Below are positions 32,958 to 45,382 of a stretch of 64,000 nucleotides of DNA, one piece after another (positions within the stretch are counted from its first letter, which is position 1; every line of letters starts with the position of its first letter). This DNA comes from Ceraceosorus guamensis (lineage: Eukaryota; Basidiomycota; Exobasidiomycetes; Ceraceosorales; Ceraceosoraceae): NCBI RefSeq assembly GCF_003144195.1, contig NW_020290044.1:1-64000 (forward strand). Direction: 5' to 3'. Below the pieces are notes generated by a model. It was given only the letters and a program-made list of their open reading frames with translations, ran no database searches and was not told the origin of the DNA. Position numbers and translations under genes: made by a program.

Positions 32958-35900
32958 TACCACTGTGGCACGCAACGATACGCGAAGGTGCTCGCTCTAT
33001 GCATAAATGCATGGGGAGATTCGTTCGCTGTACCTCGTCATCTCACCACGAGATGCGATCAAGAAGAGGCTCGGTCCGTGCCCCTTCCCTGCTGCTCCCT
33101 CATCATCAGCCGTTGCAGCCTGCTGTGAGCTCTGATCTCGATTGAGACAGCAGCACCTCGACCGACCGACGTTCGAGACAGGCCAGCTGGCCGCGGAGAT
33201 TTTCGGCGCGGACCTCGGTCGCGAGAGCGCGCGCGCTCGATCGAACTCTGAGTCGACCCATGCGCGCGCGCAGCGCACCTGCTGGGCAAGCCACACGCGC
33301 CCAAGCTGCAGGCGCGCCCCCCGCCGCCCCCCGCCGGGTGTGGACAAGCGGACCTGTATGCAGCCATGGCGTGCGAAACAGCAGCAGCAGGAGCCAGCAT
33401 AGCTTTGCTGCGATGCTGAGTGCTGCTGTGTCATCCACGCACCCCAAGCAATTTCAGATCTCTTACAAGGCTCGATCGTTGCAATGCTGCTATACACACC
33501 CTCCGCGGTGCTTTCTATCCCAGACTTGCGCTGTGGATGTTTCCGCGGAAGCGTTGGCCGCCAGCCAGATCATGGCATAGCTGTCTCGAACGCTGAGGGC
33601 GCCGTGCGTGAGACGCCGGTGCTGTGCGTGCGAAAGATCAGCGCGCCCTTGCAACTGAAGCGCGAGGCTTTTGCGTACGCGTGTGACCTGCGATCGCAAG
33701 ACGCAATCACTTTCTGCCCATTCGCGCAGAAGAGATTACCGGAAGATTGCCGTGGCGGAGCGAAGATTCCCCAGACTTATGGTTCATCATGCCATGCTGC
33801 TTAACCCCACACGATCTCCCTGCAATGCTACTATTTCTGGCCCTTCGGTGAACTCGCCATGCAAGTGCCTGCCATCCGCAAAGCACCATGCCTGTGTAGG
33901 AGTGATGGTTTGCGGGGCAGACACCAGGATTATCATGATCGTCGAGTTCACTGCGCCGATCTTCGCCTCATCAGAAACGACAAGCCCAGCTTTATACCCA
34001 GACCGCTCTTGACGAGAGCAGCCAACGTCGGCCTGGCTCGATTCCTGGAGAAGTCGATGACAGTCTCTTTGCCAATCCCTGCAGCTGCGATACTCACCAG
34101 TCTTGTGTGAACCGACTCTGACGGTGAACTCTAGTGTTTGCAAGGCGAGCGATGACCTCCAGTGGCTGGTGTCGAAGGCTTGGGCCTGTATAGAGGATTG
34201 AGCAAACTTCGATGTCAGGTTCTGGATCGAAAGGCGCAAAGCGTGGTTGCTGCTCCGGCTGGCAATGAAAGATATGATGGCCACACGTCCTTCGGATGCT
34301 CGATGAGTCGTGCGTGTGCCACTGTGCCGCTGCGAAAGCGGGTGCCCGTATAATGGAATCGCGGCGACGGCGATGGACGCTGCTGATGATGGTTGGTGTG
34401 GTGTGAACAATGCTTGGGGAAGTTGCAGATGCATCAAAGAAGGCGTGAGATGGGATCAATGATTGCCAAGCTCCTTTGATTGCGGGGGTGGGAATGCGAG
34501 ACCGCTGAAATCGTGAATCACGGGTTGTGAAAAGCAAGGCAATCACTGAATCACCAATCGCGCCTACTGCGGAAAATGAGTCGCACACGCTGGTGACGCG
34601 GCAAGACAGACGGCTTGCCATGGCTGAGCTTGCTACACTGCAGGGACGAAGCGGCCGCGGGGCGCGGAGCTGACCTGATGAGCGCGCCCTCACGAATCAC
34701 GCTCGGAACATCGCCCATTGCGAGTGGTCTCGCGTTTTCCAAGCGCAAACTTTCACAAATTTGAGACCACTCAGCCGCTCTCTCAGGGGGCTTCACGAGC
34801 GTGCGGGGTGTTCTACCCCGCTTCAGAGTGGTGCTCTCAAACATGTGAATCCTGGCTTTTTGCATGAGCCCCCTTTCCTGCGATCAAAAGTTCGAACTCA
34901 GCCGCCCGTATCTTATACCGCAATGCGCTTACATGCTTCTCCCATGGGACAGTTCCAGCGCCTCGTACGAAAACGCCGAAAGACCGGGCCGCTGGCATTG
35001 CACTCCGAGAGTCCTGCAACCTTCCTCTGGCACTTCGTTGAGCGACTTCACAGCAACCTGATCTTTCTGAGCGAACAAACATGACCAACGTGAGATGGGA
35101 GGATCGGCACCGCAGGAGAGATTCCTATCCGGGTGCCGGTTCTGGACATTTGGGTGCTTGCAAAATTTCGATTTCACGCACGCGCGAGAGATGGCGAGCG
35201 ATGGCGTCTTGTGCTTCCCCATGCAGGACGCGGCTGCATCTTTGCCTGCCCCTGCGGGGAAGGCCGGGCATGGATGGATGGACACGCAATCGATGGCCGA
35301 GGCTCCTTAGGCAAGTTCCGGGGAAATAAGGCCCGCCCGCCGTGCTGCCCAGTTCCGGCGCAAGTCCGGCTCCCGTGCCCAAATCACTCACGACTACACC
35401 ACATCAGCAGAGCGTCCTTCGCCATGCAGTCATTCGTTACATGCAGTCCTTGAGTTTGAGTGATCACTCCCAGCAGTCGTGCGTCTAACAGCTATAGATG
35501 AGCGCTCTGCTGGTGAACGTATCTTTACCGCGCCCAGCCGCCCAAAGGAGGCTGTCCAAGTGCCTGAAAACAAATTCCGCTGTTTCCTGCCAGATTCGAA
35601 CAGCACATCTGCATAGCGCTACTGCACCTCGTATCAGCGACGCGCGTTGGGAGTCAAGAGCCCACGTTTTTGTTGCGTGGCTTTTTGCAACCTCGCGAAT
35701 CGGATAGTGTGCCTGTACTGTATGGCCCTTCACTGTGAACGCTGCTGCTGCTCCCGCATGCGCTCCAGACCGCAATGTGCAGAGATAGCGGGCTTGAATC
35801 AAAATGACCCTAGTCTGATGTGCCCGAGCCAGTGGAGCCGCTCTCTTTCAACCGCCCAAGCATGCAAGCCGCCTTCTGTTACCGTTCTCTCGCTGGCGGT

Positions 35901-38286
35901 CCGCTTGAATTGCTCTCATGCAAAATGCAGACGCCATATCGGGACGATCGTGGAGCAGAGGACAACGGTGGGACCGGGCTGCGTGGTTGCCGGTCACGTC
36001 CAGCATGACAGTCAAAGCCTGAAAGAAGGACGCGTGTTGACATTCAGTGATCCATCGTGGCGGTGTGATGATTGTCGTTCGTTCTTGATCATCGGATGCC
36101 GTCAAGGAGCGGACCGTATTGCTTCAGGGCGCATCTGTCGGATCGGAGTTCCAAACCTATAAGCAGACCTAGAAGGAAGGATGTAAGCTTCGTGCATTCA
36201 AATTTGAGCACACGTTCATCGGAAGGGCATCGTAACATGATCGATCGCGCTCTAAAGCTGTCTCAGATCGTCAATTCGTCGCAAGATATGATCGATTTCA
36301 CATGGGTCGGGCAATCCGACTCTTCCGCCCGAGCTGTTTTGCTCTGTTACAAGTCAGCGGTGGTTCCATCATACCATCAGCGATCTGTAAGCAACTATAT
36401 ATACGAATCGTGATCTTTGAATGATCTTGGACAGCAAGCGGAAGCGGCGTCAGAATCACGCCTGTGCAAAAGATCCAATATAGATCTTTGATCACCTGCA
36501 CCAATTCTGTCTGACTCACGGCCGAAGTTGCGGCCAAGGCGAGGATGAATCGACGACTGGCCCGACCTGCTGTCTGCTTTCTCGGCCGCCGAAGCCTGCC
36601 GGTTGGCGATGGCAGACTGTGTGGGACGGGGACAGAGCCCCAGCCTGCATCCGAACCATCATCATCCCCACCATCATCATTGATGACGGAGGTGGCAGTC
36701 AACAACGACAACTTGTGCTCGTGACTCCCGGTACGTACATATCGCCGGCAAGTTGCAGCGCTGCAAGACCGACGTGGGTTGTGGTACAGGTACATCGCGG
36801 GGCAAGGGTCCACTTGGTCTGAACGATGTCACAAAGCCGGGCGGTCGGAAGCCGCGTCTGGGAATCGGGAGAATCTAGGACAGGCTTCACGTCGTGGGGA
36901 AAAGTACATCGATAGTGTGGACGCCCCGAGCATAATGATTCCGCCTTCCGAGTCGTCCGGGGTCATCAGGGAAAGCGCTAAAGTGGGCGCTGGCTGGCGA
37001 CCACGTATGGAGAACAAGCCTCTCCGTACAGCAATACGAAGGCGAATGATCACAAATTTTTGCAGAAAGTGTGTGCAACAGGTCAGCACTGCATCCCATC
37101 CCGAGCATGTCACGCGAAAGACAAAAGTAGCACTCGTGGTCTCAGTCAAATACGTCGTAGGGATAGAGTCAATGTCCTGACAGCGTTGCGGATTGAGACG
37201 CTGGATATGAGTCACTCGGTGAGGGATCGGCACGCTGGTGATACTTGATTGACCTTCAGAAGACTGATTCACGTGAATCGCCAATCGTACGTCCTGAATC
37301 ACAAACACGGATGATGATCGACTCGTTCAATCCTGCGCAAGCACTTGTCACAGCGGTGTAGCATACTGTAGTAGAAGTAGCTCTTGACTTACGATTGACG
37401 TTGAAGCTCGGCTTTCAGCTGCAAGTTTGACGAGTCACACTGGCAACACGAGCGCGCGAGAGCGTACTGTAAGAGGAGCCAGCTGACACAGCGGGAGAGC
37501 TGCGAGTTGCGTGAAGTATTATTTTAGTGAAAGTCACGTTGAGTGAATCGGCGATTTGCAGAGGCTCAAGCTCAAACGCCGGCGTGCCGGCGGATCGCGC
37601 GCTTATAATCACGAATGTCGTAACGCATGAGAGCAAAAGGAGCCTAGCGGGCCGTGAACGCCGCGCTGCAGGTTTGAGAAGGCCAAATTTGGGTGTTCGG
37701 CGGAGAAGGACGCAAACGTTTTCGCAGACACACGCGATGACTTATAGCCTGTGTGAGTCTGCTTCAGGCGCGGTCTTGAACGTCAGCATGATGCCTCCAC
37801 CGGCATGGGACGATAAAGCCCTGTGATTCGTCGTGACATCCTGATTAGGGCGACGCTAGTCGCCACCACCATGAGGTCGCGTGCAGCTGAGTTCAAACAC
37901 GCAGTCCAGCTCTCCTCTTTCCTTGTCTTAGGACTGCGATTTGAGTCACGCTTCATTCTGATTCAACACATGCAGAAGCAGCACATTATACGAGCCGAAG
38001 CGAAGCTTGACAAGTGCACAGTCGCGAAGGTCAGAATGACAACGCGAGTCACAGTCGAGTCTTGTACCGCCTCAGGCTTGCAAGGTGGACCAAGGCGGTT
38101 TGTGCAAATGCTCACGCCAGACCTCCTTCTGCCATGTGCTACGTGTCCTTGCGAGTCTGTTGGTTCGTGAACATATACACCGACTTAATCGTCAATCGCC
38201 TCCTCACTTCTCCACCATAAACCCATCATCCAGTCGCCTCCCAGCGCAGAAACAGCCCAGTCACTCGCGCCATTGTCTGAAACAAC

Positions 38287-39748
38287 ATGTCGGCCAACTA
38301 TGCGCCCCCCGGTCTGGCGTATTCGGCCCAAGTGGGACGCCAGATGACCGTCATCACCATCAACTTCGCTTTCAGCGGCATGGCAGCCCCGCTGGTCGCT
38401 TTGCTCTTGTGGTCGGCAAGGCGGAGACACTTCAAACTGGCAACCTACTGGGTCGCCCTTCTCTGCGCCCTCCTGCTCTTCGTTGCTTCATTCCTCAATG
38501 GGCCAGACATGTATTGGGGACCAGTATATCACAGACCGATCCCTCTTGCGTTTGACGTAGGTGAGTAGATATCCGCATGAATTTCACTGGACGACCAAGC
38601 CCTTCCGAGTCTCACCGAGCTACTCTTTCGTCACCTTAAAGTCATTGGAGCCATCAACTTTCTGCTCCCTTGGCTTGCGGATTTGAACGTGACTCTGAGG
38701 CTCCTCATCTTCTACCCTCTCAAGCGCACCTCGTTCCGAACCTTGGCCGCCGTATTTGGCCTGCCACTCGCCATTAAGCTGGCTCGATTCGCTATGATTG
38801 TATGGTGAGTAGACACCTTTCTGACCCGCTGTCTCAGTCTCCTAACCTCGAGCCCATGCTACTGTCCGCGCTGTCAGGTATATCAATTTGTACACCGAAG
38901 TAGAGCGCGGTGCGCATCATGGCGACAGAGAAGCTCAAGCTAAGTTGGCAAACGTGCCCGGACCAGTGTATGCAGAATTCGCCCTGCAAATTCTCGACAA
39001 CCTTTGGGGCTCCGGTATCCTCATCTATCGACTGCGATCGTTCCTCTTCAACCACTACAGCGTTGTCGGCGAAGCGTCCACTGTGGGCGGAGCAAATCGA
39101 CACAGATTCTTGACGATTCAGAGCAAGCTCAAGAACGCTCTCCACGTTGCCGTGCTTTCTTGCATTCTGCCTGTTGGCAGCTGCATCGCACTCGCTGTCA
39201 CGAGTGCCCAGAAGAATTTCGACGCGTTGAATTCGGTGGATGCGGTCCACTATGGGATTTGCACCGTGTGAGTGTGGTCATCGCAGACGCTTGAAGCATT
39301 GCTGCACACGGTCCCTTGCTCATTCGTCACCTGTCTCGTCACTAGCAACATCTTGATTGCACAGCTCCTGCCGATGCTCTACCATCCCGAGCATTCCAGC
39401 TTTGATCCCCAGACAAGATTCATCAAGACAAAGAATCTGAGCACTTCGCCTGGCTCATCTCGGTCAGGTCGCACTCCTCAGGCCGACGAAGCGGACATGC
39501 ACGTCCTGACTACGTTGGACCCGGTGGAGGAACTCGATCTTCCCAGCCAGACGAGGCAGGAAGACTTGGAGCTCCAGCAAAGCAGAGACACTGCACCAAG
39601 CTTGCGCAAGAATTCGGAGCATTCGCACAAGTCTCTGCTCGGCACGATGCAGTACGGACAGACCTTCAACAAAAGCAATCTCAGCGAAAGCTCGTTCCCC
39701 AGGCATCCTGCCGCAGCGCATGGCACCTCATCGAGCACGCAGCTTTGA
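38287..39748 (+). CDS. Seven-transmembrane protein, GPCR-like, unknown ligand
   Basis: Exons 38287-38560, 38642-38804, 38878-39267 and 39346-39748 give 409 residues. I count seven hydrophobic helices: VITINFAFSGMAAPLVALLL, YWVALLCALLLFVASFL, VVIGAINFLLPWLA, a segment around FGLPLAIKLARFAMIVWYI, EFALQILDNLWGSGILIY, LHVAVLSCILPVGSCIALAV and ICTVNILIAQLLPML. The short N-terminus and a long Ser/Thr-rich, charged C-terminal tail of about 130 residues fit a receptor topology with a cytosolic tail. It is not a recognisable STE2/STE3 pheromone receptor and I do not recognise the family. Three splices fall inside predicted helices and restore hydrophobic continuity, which supports the model. Confidence 0.75.
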
Positions 39749-40646
39749 GCTGTACAATGCGCCTCGTGCGATGCTATGAAGTTCCATGAGCAACCATCCT
39801 AAAGCTTGCCTAGCTTTCCCGACTCTTCTTCATGACGCTTGCTGGGACGTGCAATCGCCCCATCATCTCTGTACGCTGTATCATAATTGCCAATTACATG
39901 TTGATAACAAATCTTGGACACTCGAGCCGAGCGAGAAAGCCAGGAAGCCTTCCCAGCGTGATGTAGCCTTGCCTCTGACCGCAAGACTTGACGGCATTCG
40001 CCATGAGTCTGGAGTAAAATATAGCGTCAGAAAATGGAGTGCTCGTCTAAGAGCACGAACCAGGCCCGAATTCTCGACGAGGGGCTGCTTCAAGCTCAAA
40101 CCTTAAGAATCAAGAGTTGGAAGATTCATGATCCACGTCTCGTAACGAGGCACGTATATAGTCACCGGTCAAGTCAAGAATATCACGTATCGAAGTCAAA
40201 AGTCAAGAGTCAAGCCTTGTGCAGGTATAGAAGAAGGCTATAGGGCTCCCCAAGACTCACACGTGATCGAGACTGGAATGTTACGCGCGCTCGGCCTGGG
40301 ACCAATCGTGAATCATGCTCACCCCCGCACCCGCTAGCCGCACATCGACGGCACACCATGGCAGTGCTGGAAGTGTCCACCACCCCTACGAAATCCCAAT
40401 CCTCATTTCTTCACCCGCTTGCTCGTGCTCAATCTGATGGTGGTACTCGTGCCTCAAGCTCGCTCTCAACGGTCACATCGCATTAGCTGCTTGGAGATTC
40501 GCAGCACTCATGTTTTGTGCTGGGACGCAAACATCAACGGACAACGCGCGCGCGCGCAGGCTGTCCAATTGAAAGTGTCGTCCCCACTGTAGACTGTATG
40601 CGCTGTCTTCACAAAGAGTTGGCCAGGGAACATCAATCTAAACACC
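39749..40646. other. Spacer with a dense run of GTCAAGA/GATTC motifs
   Basis: No gene. At about 40105-40215 AAGAATCAAGAG, GATTCATGATCC, GTCAAGTCAAGAA and AAGTCAAAAGTCAAGAGTCAAG follow in close order. CACACGTGATC lies near 40260. A GCGCGCGCGC tract is at about 40547-40556. Confidence 0.6.
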
Positions 40647-43199
40647 ATGTCAGCGACTTTTGACCCGCCTATGGTGGGACTGGGCCAGTCAATGTCAGGC
40701 GCCCGAGGTTTCGATGGTCCGGAACAGACGGGCACCTCGACCACCTTGTCGCCTACTGATGACTCAAGCAAAGCGGGAGGCGATCTCGCCCGGGGCCGCT
40801 CAATTGCTGACGCTGTCAATGCTGGTCATCACTTTGATGGCCACAACGAATTGGCCGCCAAGCCTACCTCTGGTGACGCCCAAATCGATCTCCACCAAAC
40901 GTCAGCGCAAGCGCCCGCGCGAGGCAATGCGACGCACGACGCCAAGCGAGATGGTCGCACCGAGACCGTTGATCCCCGGCTCTCTCGCTCTGGGCTGGCG
41001 TTCAAACGGTCTAGCAGCTCACCCGAGCAGCTGTACGGCGTCAAAGCTCGTGCTGCAGAACAAAGTGATCAAGAACGGGGTCTCGCAGGTTTGGCACGCG
41101 ACTCGAGCCTTTCCAGACCTCGACGGGGCTCCGATCTGCTTGCCGTTCGTACACAGGCAGAGCAAGACGCTGTACACCTTCCACGAGCGCCTTGGGACCA
41201 GATAGGTGATCGAACAGATCACAAAAATCCCAGAAGCATGTTCTCAGACGTGCTTGAGACTCCTGGAACGAAGACAACCCTGGCGCAGCGATTCAGACGA
41301 GCAGTGATAGAGGATGACCTCCCTCGAGCGAAAGCTCTGGCCCTACGCGCTGTCACCATATCGAAGCTCATGCCTCAGCAGCAGGCAGCCGATACTCCCG
41401 CTCAGTTCGATCAAGACACCTCATCCGGTCAGCATCCGGAAGACAATGAGGAAGAGGAGGATGGCGATGGCGAATCGCGAGCATCGACGAGGAGGCCTAG
41501 CCGAGAGATACTGCGCTCACAGCTGAATATGACCATGTCAGCAAGCAGGTCGTCTACGCATCAAGAAGGCGGTGCTGGTACCGCGGGCTCGACCGGAGTG
41601 CAAGCTGGTCTGTACCACTCGCAGCCGAGAGGCAGTACCGCGACGCTACATCCACGAACCGTCGAGCAGAGAATGTATCGGGCATCTGCTGGGGGAGCAA
41701 AGAACGGCGCAGGATATCACACAGAGTCGGCCGTGAAGCAGAGGTTTCCAGTGCCAATCAGATGGGCAGTAGAATCTTCTCGCTGCACGTATCGCGTTCC
41801 TGCGAAGGAAAGGGCTTTGGTTGCGCAGCGCAAGGCGCTAGCGGAAGCGCCTTCCAGCGGGAGAGGCTCCAAACAAAAGCCAAGCTTTGGCACTGCGCAG
41901 CATTCCGGCGAGGAAAGCCCGCAAAGGACACCTGAGCCTCTCAGCGTGCTCGCACACGATGTCAACAGCGACACAGCAATGATTGCACGAGGCACTGCAT
42001 GCTTCAACATTCGGAATCTGGAAATGTCTCGCAAATCCCAAGGCGAGCACGCACCTAGTCAGGCTCTCAGTCGGCAGCCTTTGCCATCAAGCGGCCGCCG
42101 TACAAACGAGTACACTAAAGACATGACAATGAGATGTGCGCGACCCGAACTGGATGGAAGCGTGAGCAGCCTAGCTCTAGCTGTCAGATACGGAGCAGGC
42201 AAGAGCATGGTGGAGTGGCTTTTGGATTGCGGCCACGAGCGAGGAGGCTTCACTAAGGTGGGTGAAAGGCTTTAGAGTGCTTGATGGTCTGCCTATTGGA
42301 CTGCGTCCGAGTCTAGCGCCTTACCTGGACCTTTTCCGTTTCGCGTTTGGCAGGACCCACGAGACAGGTCAGTGTTGCACCTAGCAGCCGCGCACAATCG
42401 TCCAGACATCATCAACGCCTGCTGCATCGCAGCAGTCGCCGAAGCTGCCAGCTCGCACCATGCTCAGAGCGCTTATGTCTTCCCGCAAAGCAGATCTCGT
42501 GCTCTGCGAAGTGGTAGCGAAGGCACGAGAAGCCTTGGAACCGGAGAGCATCACGTCATTAAGGACTTTGCCTCAACACCCGACGACGATTCGGACAGCG
42601 CGCAACGATCTTTTGCAACGCCAAGCACTTCGCCAAACGTTCCGCACCAACATCTGCGCAAGCAGCATGTTGTGGCAAAGTCTGCCGGCTCGGGTCATCA
42701 AAGTGGTCCTGCGCAATATAGCAGTCCTTCGCTAGGATATATGGAGGATTTGGATGCGGAAGACGACGACGGAGAATTCGAAGACTCACACCGAATGCCG
42801 CTTGGGCTACGAGAGCTGCTCGACTGGCAAGACGATATTGGCTGTACAGCGCTTCAAGTGGCTTGTATAAAGGGCTACGAGCACTGCGCCAGGTTGCTCT
42901 TGGATCTGGGCGCAGATCCTGATCTAGTCGACGCGCACGGGAATTCCCCGTTGCACCACGCCTCCAGCTGGGGCCACCTGATCGTCGTGCAGCTGCTCAT
43001 CGAACGAGGTTGCGTCTTTGCCTCCAAGAACACTTCCGGCTTCACAGCTGGCGACTATGCGTACAACGAGCAGTGCAAAGAGGCTCTCGAAGCCTTTGGC
43101 CGAGCTCAGTACGAGGGACGTAGAATGGCGCGGAAAAGAGGCGGAGATAGATCGGGCGACACCGCTGCGCCTTCCTCACTCGGTCATGGCGGCGCTTGA
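40647..43199 (+). CDS. Ankyrin-repeat protein, Avo2-like
   Basis: Exons 40647-42257 and 42354-43199, 818 residues. The first 180 residues are disordered. A conserved helix follows (FRRAVIEDDLPRAKALALRA), separated by a Ser/Gly-rich insert from ankyrin repeats: SSLALAVRYGAGKSMVEWLL, SVLHLAAAHNRPDIINACC, ALQVACIKGYEHCARLLLDL, and SPLHHASSWGHLIVVQLLIE ending near TAGDYAYNEQCKEALEAF. This order, with an N-terminal helix then ankyrins and a YxYxxQ-like end, resembles fungal Avo2, a TORC2-associated protein; that match is from memory. A second large insert sits between the second and third repeats. Without a search it could also be another fungal ankyrin adaptor. Confidence 0.8.
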
Positions 43200-43406
43200 G
43201 GCGGTGCGTGCCATTACATCGGGTCAGACGAGAAAAGGAGCATTTGAATCGCATTGAACGCTAAGCAGCCCAGCTTGTGCTTGGGGTGGGTATATTAAGC
43301 ACCGACATCATGTAGCAGTACCAGCGCATCACAAATTGAACTTTTGAGAACTTGTTGTGTGTCCTGAGCGAGTCGTGGGCGTCTGCTTAGTGCGGGTATC
43401 TTGATA

Positions 43407-45382
43407 TCACGAGACCCTGCTAATGCTATGCTCACCTTTATAAGGGCTGGAATAGAAGGCATCTGGATCGTTGTAGAACCTCCAGCTTTGATTCATGTCC
43501 GGATCACCGCTGTTATTCTCATCTTCGAGCCACTTGGCGTACTTGCCGGTCGGGTCTCCGTATGCAGCAGCAACAGCAGCCACGTGAGGAGCTAGTTCCG
43601 TCACGTCTTCGCCCGTCATGCCCGCGTCTAGGGTCATGGTGTAATCCACAGCTGTCTGGATGGTAGCTCCGCTTTCAGTCCTCGCGCTCCACATGTTCAG
43701 TCCCATGTTATCCGCCAGCTTTGCGTTTGTGATGAGTGCCTCCAAATTAAAGCATCGATAGTGAAAAGGTCTTGTCCGAACGGCTTCGTATGGCTGCTCG
43801 CCGTCATCTGAAATCTGCTTCATGAATGCGCCAGTGAAAAAGGTGTTGGCGGCATTTTGAGCTGATTTGAGGTCTCCCAAAAGAATGTACAGTGCAATGA
43901 CCTGGTTGTAGTAGAAGGAAACATGATTGTTCGCCACCTTTGAGGCTCTTTTGCCGTCAGCAGAAGTGAGCAACCACGACAAGTAGTCGTTCGCCCAACC
44001 AGACATGCTCGATGCTGTCACGCTGTCCCAGCCCTCCGAGCCTTTGGCGCGCAGGATGATCACCGCATTGACAACCTTGATGATCATTCTCCAATCAAGA
44101 ATCCCCGTATAGCCACCTTGCTGATCATCAGGTCCGCGGATGACCTGCCCATAGACGACTCTGGGATTGACACCGGTTCTGGCATCCAAGAACCAGCGCT
44201 TGATGAGTGTCGAAGCTCGCTGAGCATCCGTGGAGTCGTTAGAGAGACCGTACGCTACTCCGTTCCACAACACGCTTTGAGCCATCGATACAATGTCCTT
44301 GGTATTATTGAGCTGCTTCACATCCGGATTCACCTTTCCGTCGCGTTGCTTGTAAGGGCATGTAGTCCATGTAGCAGTGGGTGCCACGCGCGTGGTAGAT
44401 GGTGTGCACTTCGAAGCTCTTGCGTTGAGGTGTTGACTGGCTGTATGGCAGCCGTCCGCCGCCGCTCGCGAGGGCGTGATTTCTCCAATCTTTCCCCTGG
44501 CCACTGCTCGGTTAGCGTCTGAATGATCTCGCGCTGCGATCTGGACCAGAGGAGTTGGTCCTGCCGGAGTGCCGTTTAAAGAGGACGCCGTGAAGGCAGT
44601 AGATGCGGCAAGGAACGAGGACTTTTCGAATTCCTCTGGTGAGCGTGCATCGTCAATGCTCGTGCTGTTCGAGTCGAGGAGAGAGTCAATCGTTCCTGCT
44701 TCCGACAGTCTCTGAAAAGATTGACCTGCATTGAGAACAGCTGGTTGCTGAAGCGCGACTGTCATGGTAGGCGAGCCCTTTCCATCTCCCGGAAGTAGGG
44801 CGATGGGAGGTGATGCAGCACGCGTGGGCGCTGGCATCTTGCCCGAGGTCGGCACAGTCACGGTATCCTTAGGAGCGTTGGGAACACCACCAAGACCCGG
44901 CAGTGGAATTGTTGCGGTGCCTGGAGCGATTGGTCCAAGCGACATATCGCCATCGCTGGTATCGTCGCTACCATCGTCATCACCATCGCTTTGCGTACCA
45001 GTTCCGCTGTTGCACCAATTGCAGTCGGGGAACCAGTACGGAGCCCAGCTGAGATAATCTTTGGCATCTTTGCTGGGAGCGCGGATGTTCTGATCTACCA
45101 CGCTCCATGGCCCCTTGGCTGCGCTCCATACTGCTGCGCCTATGATGCGCTTTTCGGCCGCGCTTCCAGTCGAGGCAGAATACGATTCACCACGGGTGAT
45201 GACATAGAGAGGAGATACCCAATCGTTGCCATCTCCTGTGCGGGTCAGCATCCGCCAAGAGAGCAAACAGTCGAGTCAGCAAAATGGAAGGCCTTGTGAG
45301 CATGATAGCGATATCGAAACGCACCCTTCACCACGTAGATGCAAAGCAGCAGAAGCCAAGTGATAGCTACGTGTAGCTGCAT
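43407..45382 (-). CDS. Secreted alginate-lyase-domain protein
   Basis: Two exons, 45382-45325 and 45235-43407, 628 residues. Exon 1 encodes a signal peptide (MQLHVAITWLLLLCIYVVKG). The catalytic-type domain is an alpha/alpha barrel of the Pfam Alginate_lyase kind: GDGNDWVSPLYVITRG, KDYLSWAPYWFPDCNWC, then after a long insert CPYKQRDGKVNPDVKQL, YGQVIRGPDDQQGGYTGILD, KVANNHVSFYYNQVIALY and RTRPFHYRCFNLEAL. The Asn-His and Tyr/Arg residues of the presumed active site are present. It probably cleaves a uronic-acid polysaccharide outside the cell; the substrate cannot be told. An insert of about 210 Ser/Thr/Pro-rich residues separates the two Cys-containing blocks. A GTGAGC near 43432 could be a donor for an extra short 3' exon. 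Confidence 0.85.

Larger units (their letters stand above)
32635..38286. other. 5.6-kb stretch with no convincing gene
   Basis: Many short open frames on both strands, none with a recognisable domain or a credible splice chain. The best is a minus-strand frame at 33787-34437, where skipping a GTGAGT-CTCCAG segment of about 60 bases would give a basic C-terminus (RARPTLAALVKSGLGIKLG); I cannot support a start. The region holds a CAG microsatellite, candidate CreA sites and several GATTC-type motifs (near 34505, 37265 and 37290). It is either a long regulatory region for CreA and the 7-TM gene, a place for non-coding RNA, or a relic of lost genes. Confidence 0.5.

Noticed and set aside
33787-34437. 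216-codon minus-strand frame
   Set aside because: It contains an intron-like GTGAGT segment but no recognisable domain, and no supported start or promoter; kept only as a remark in the region entry.
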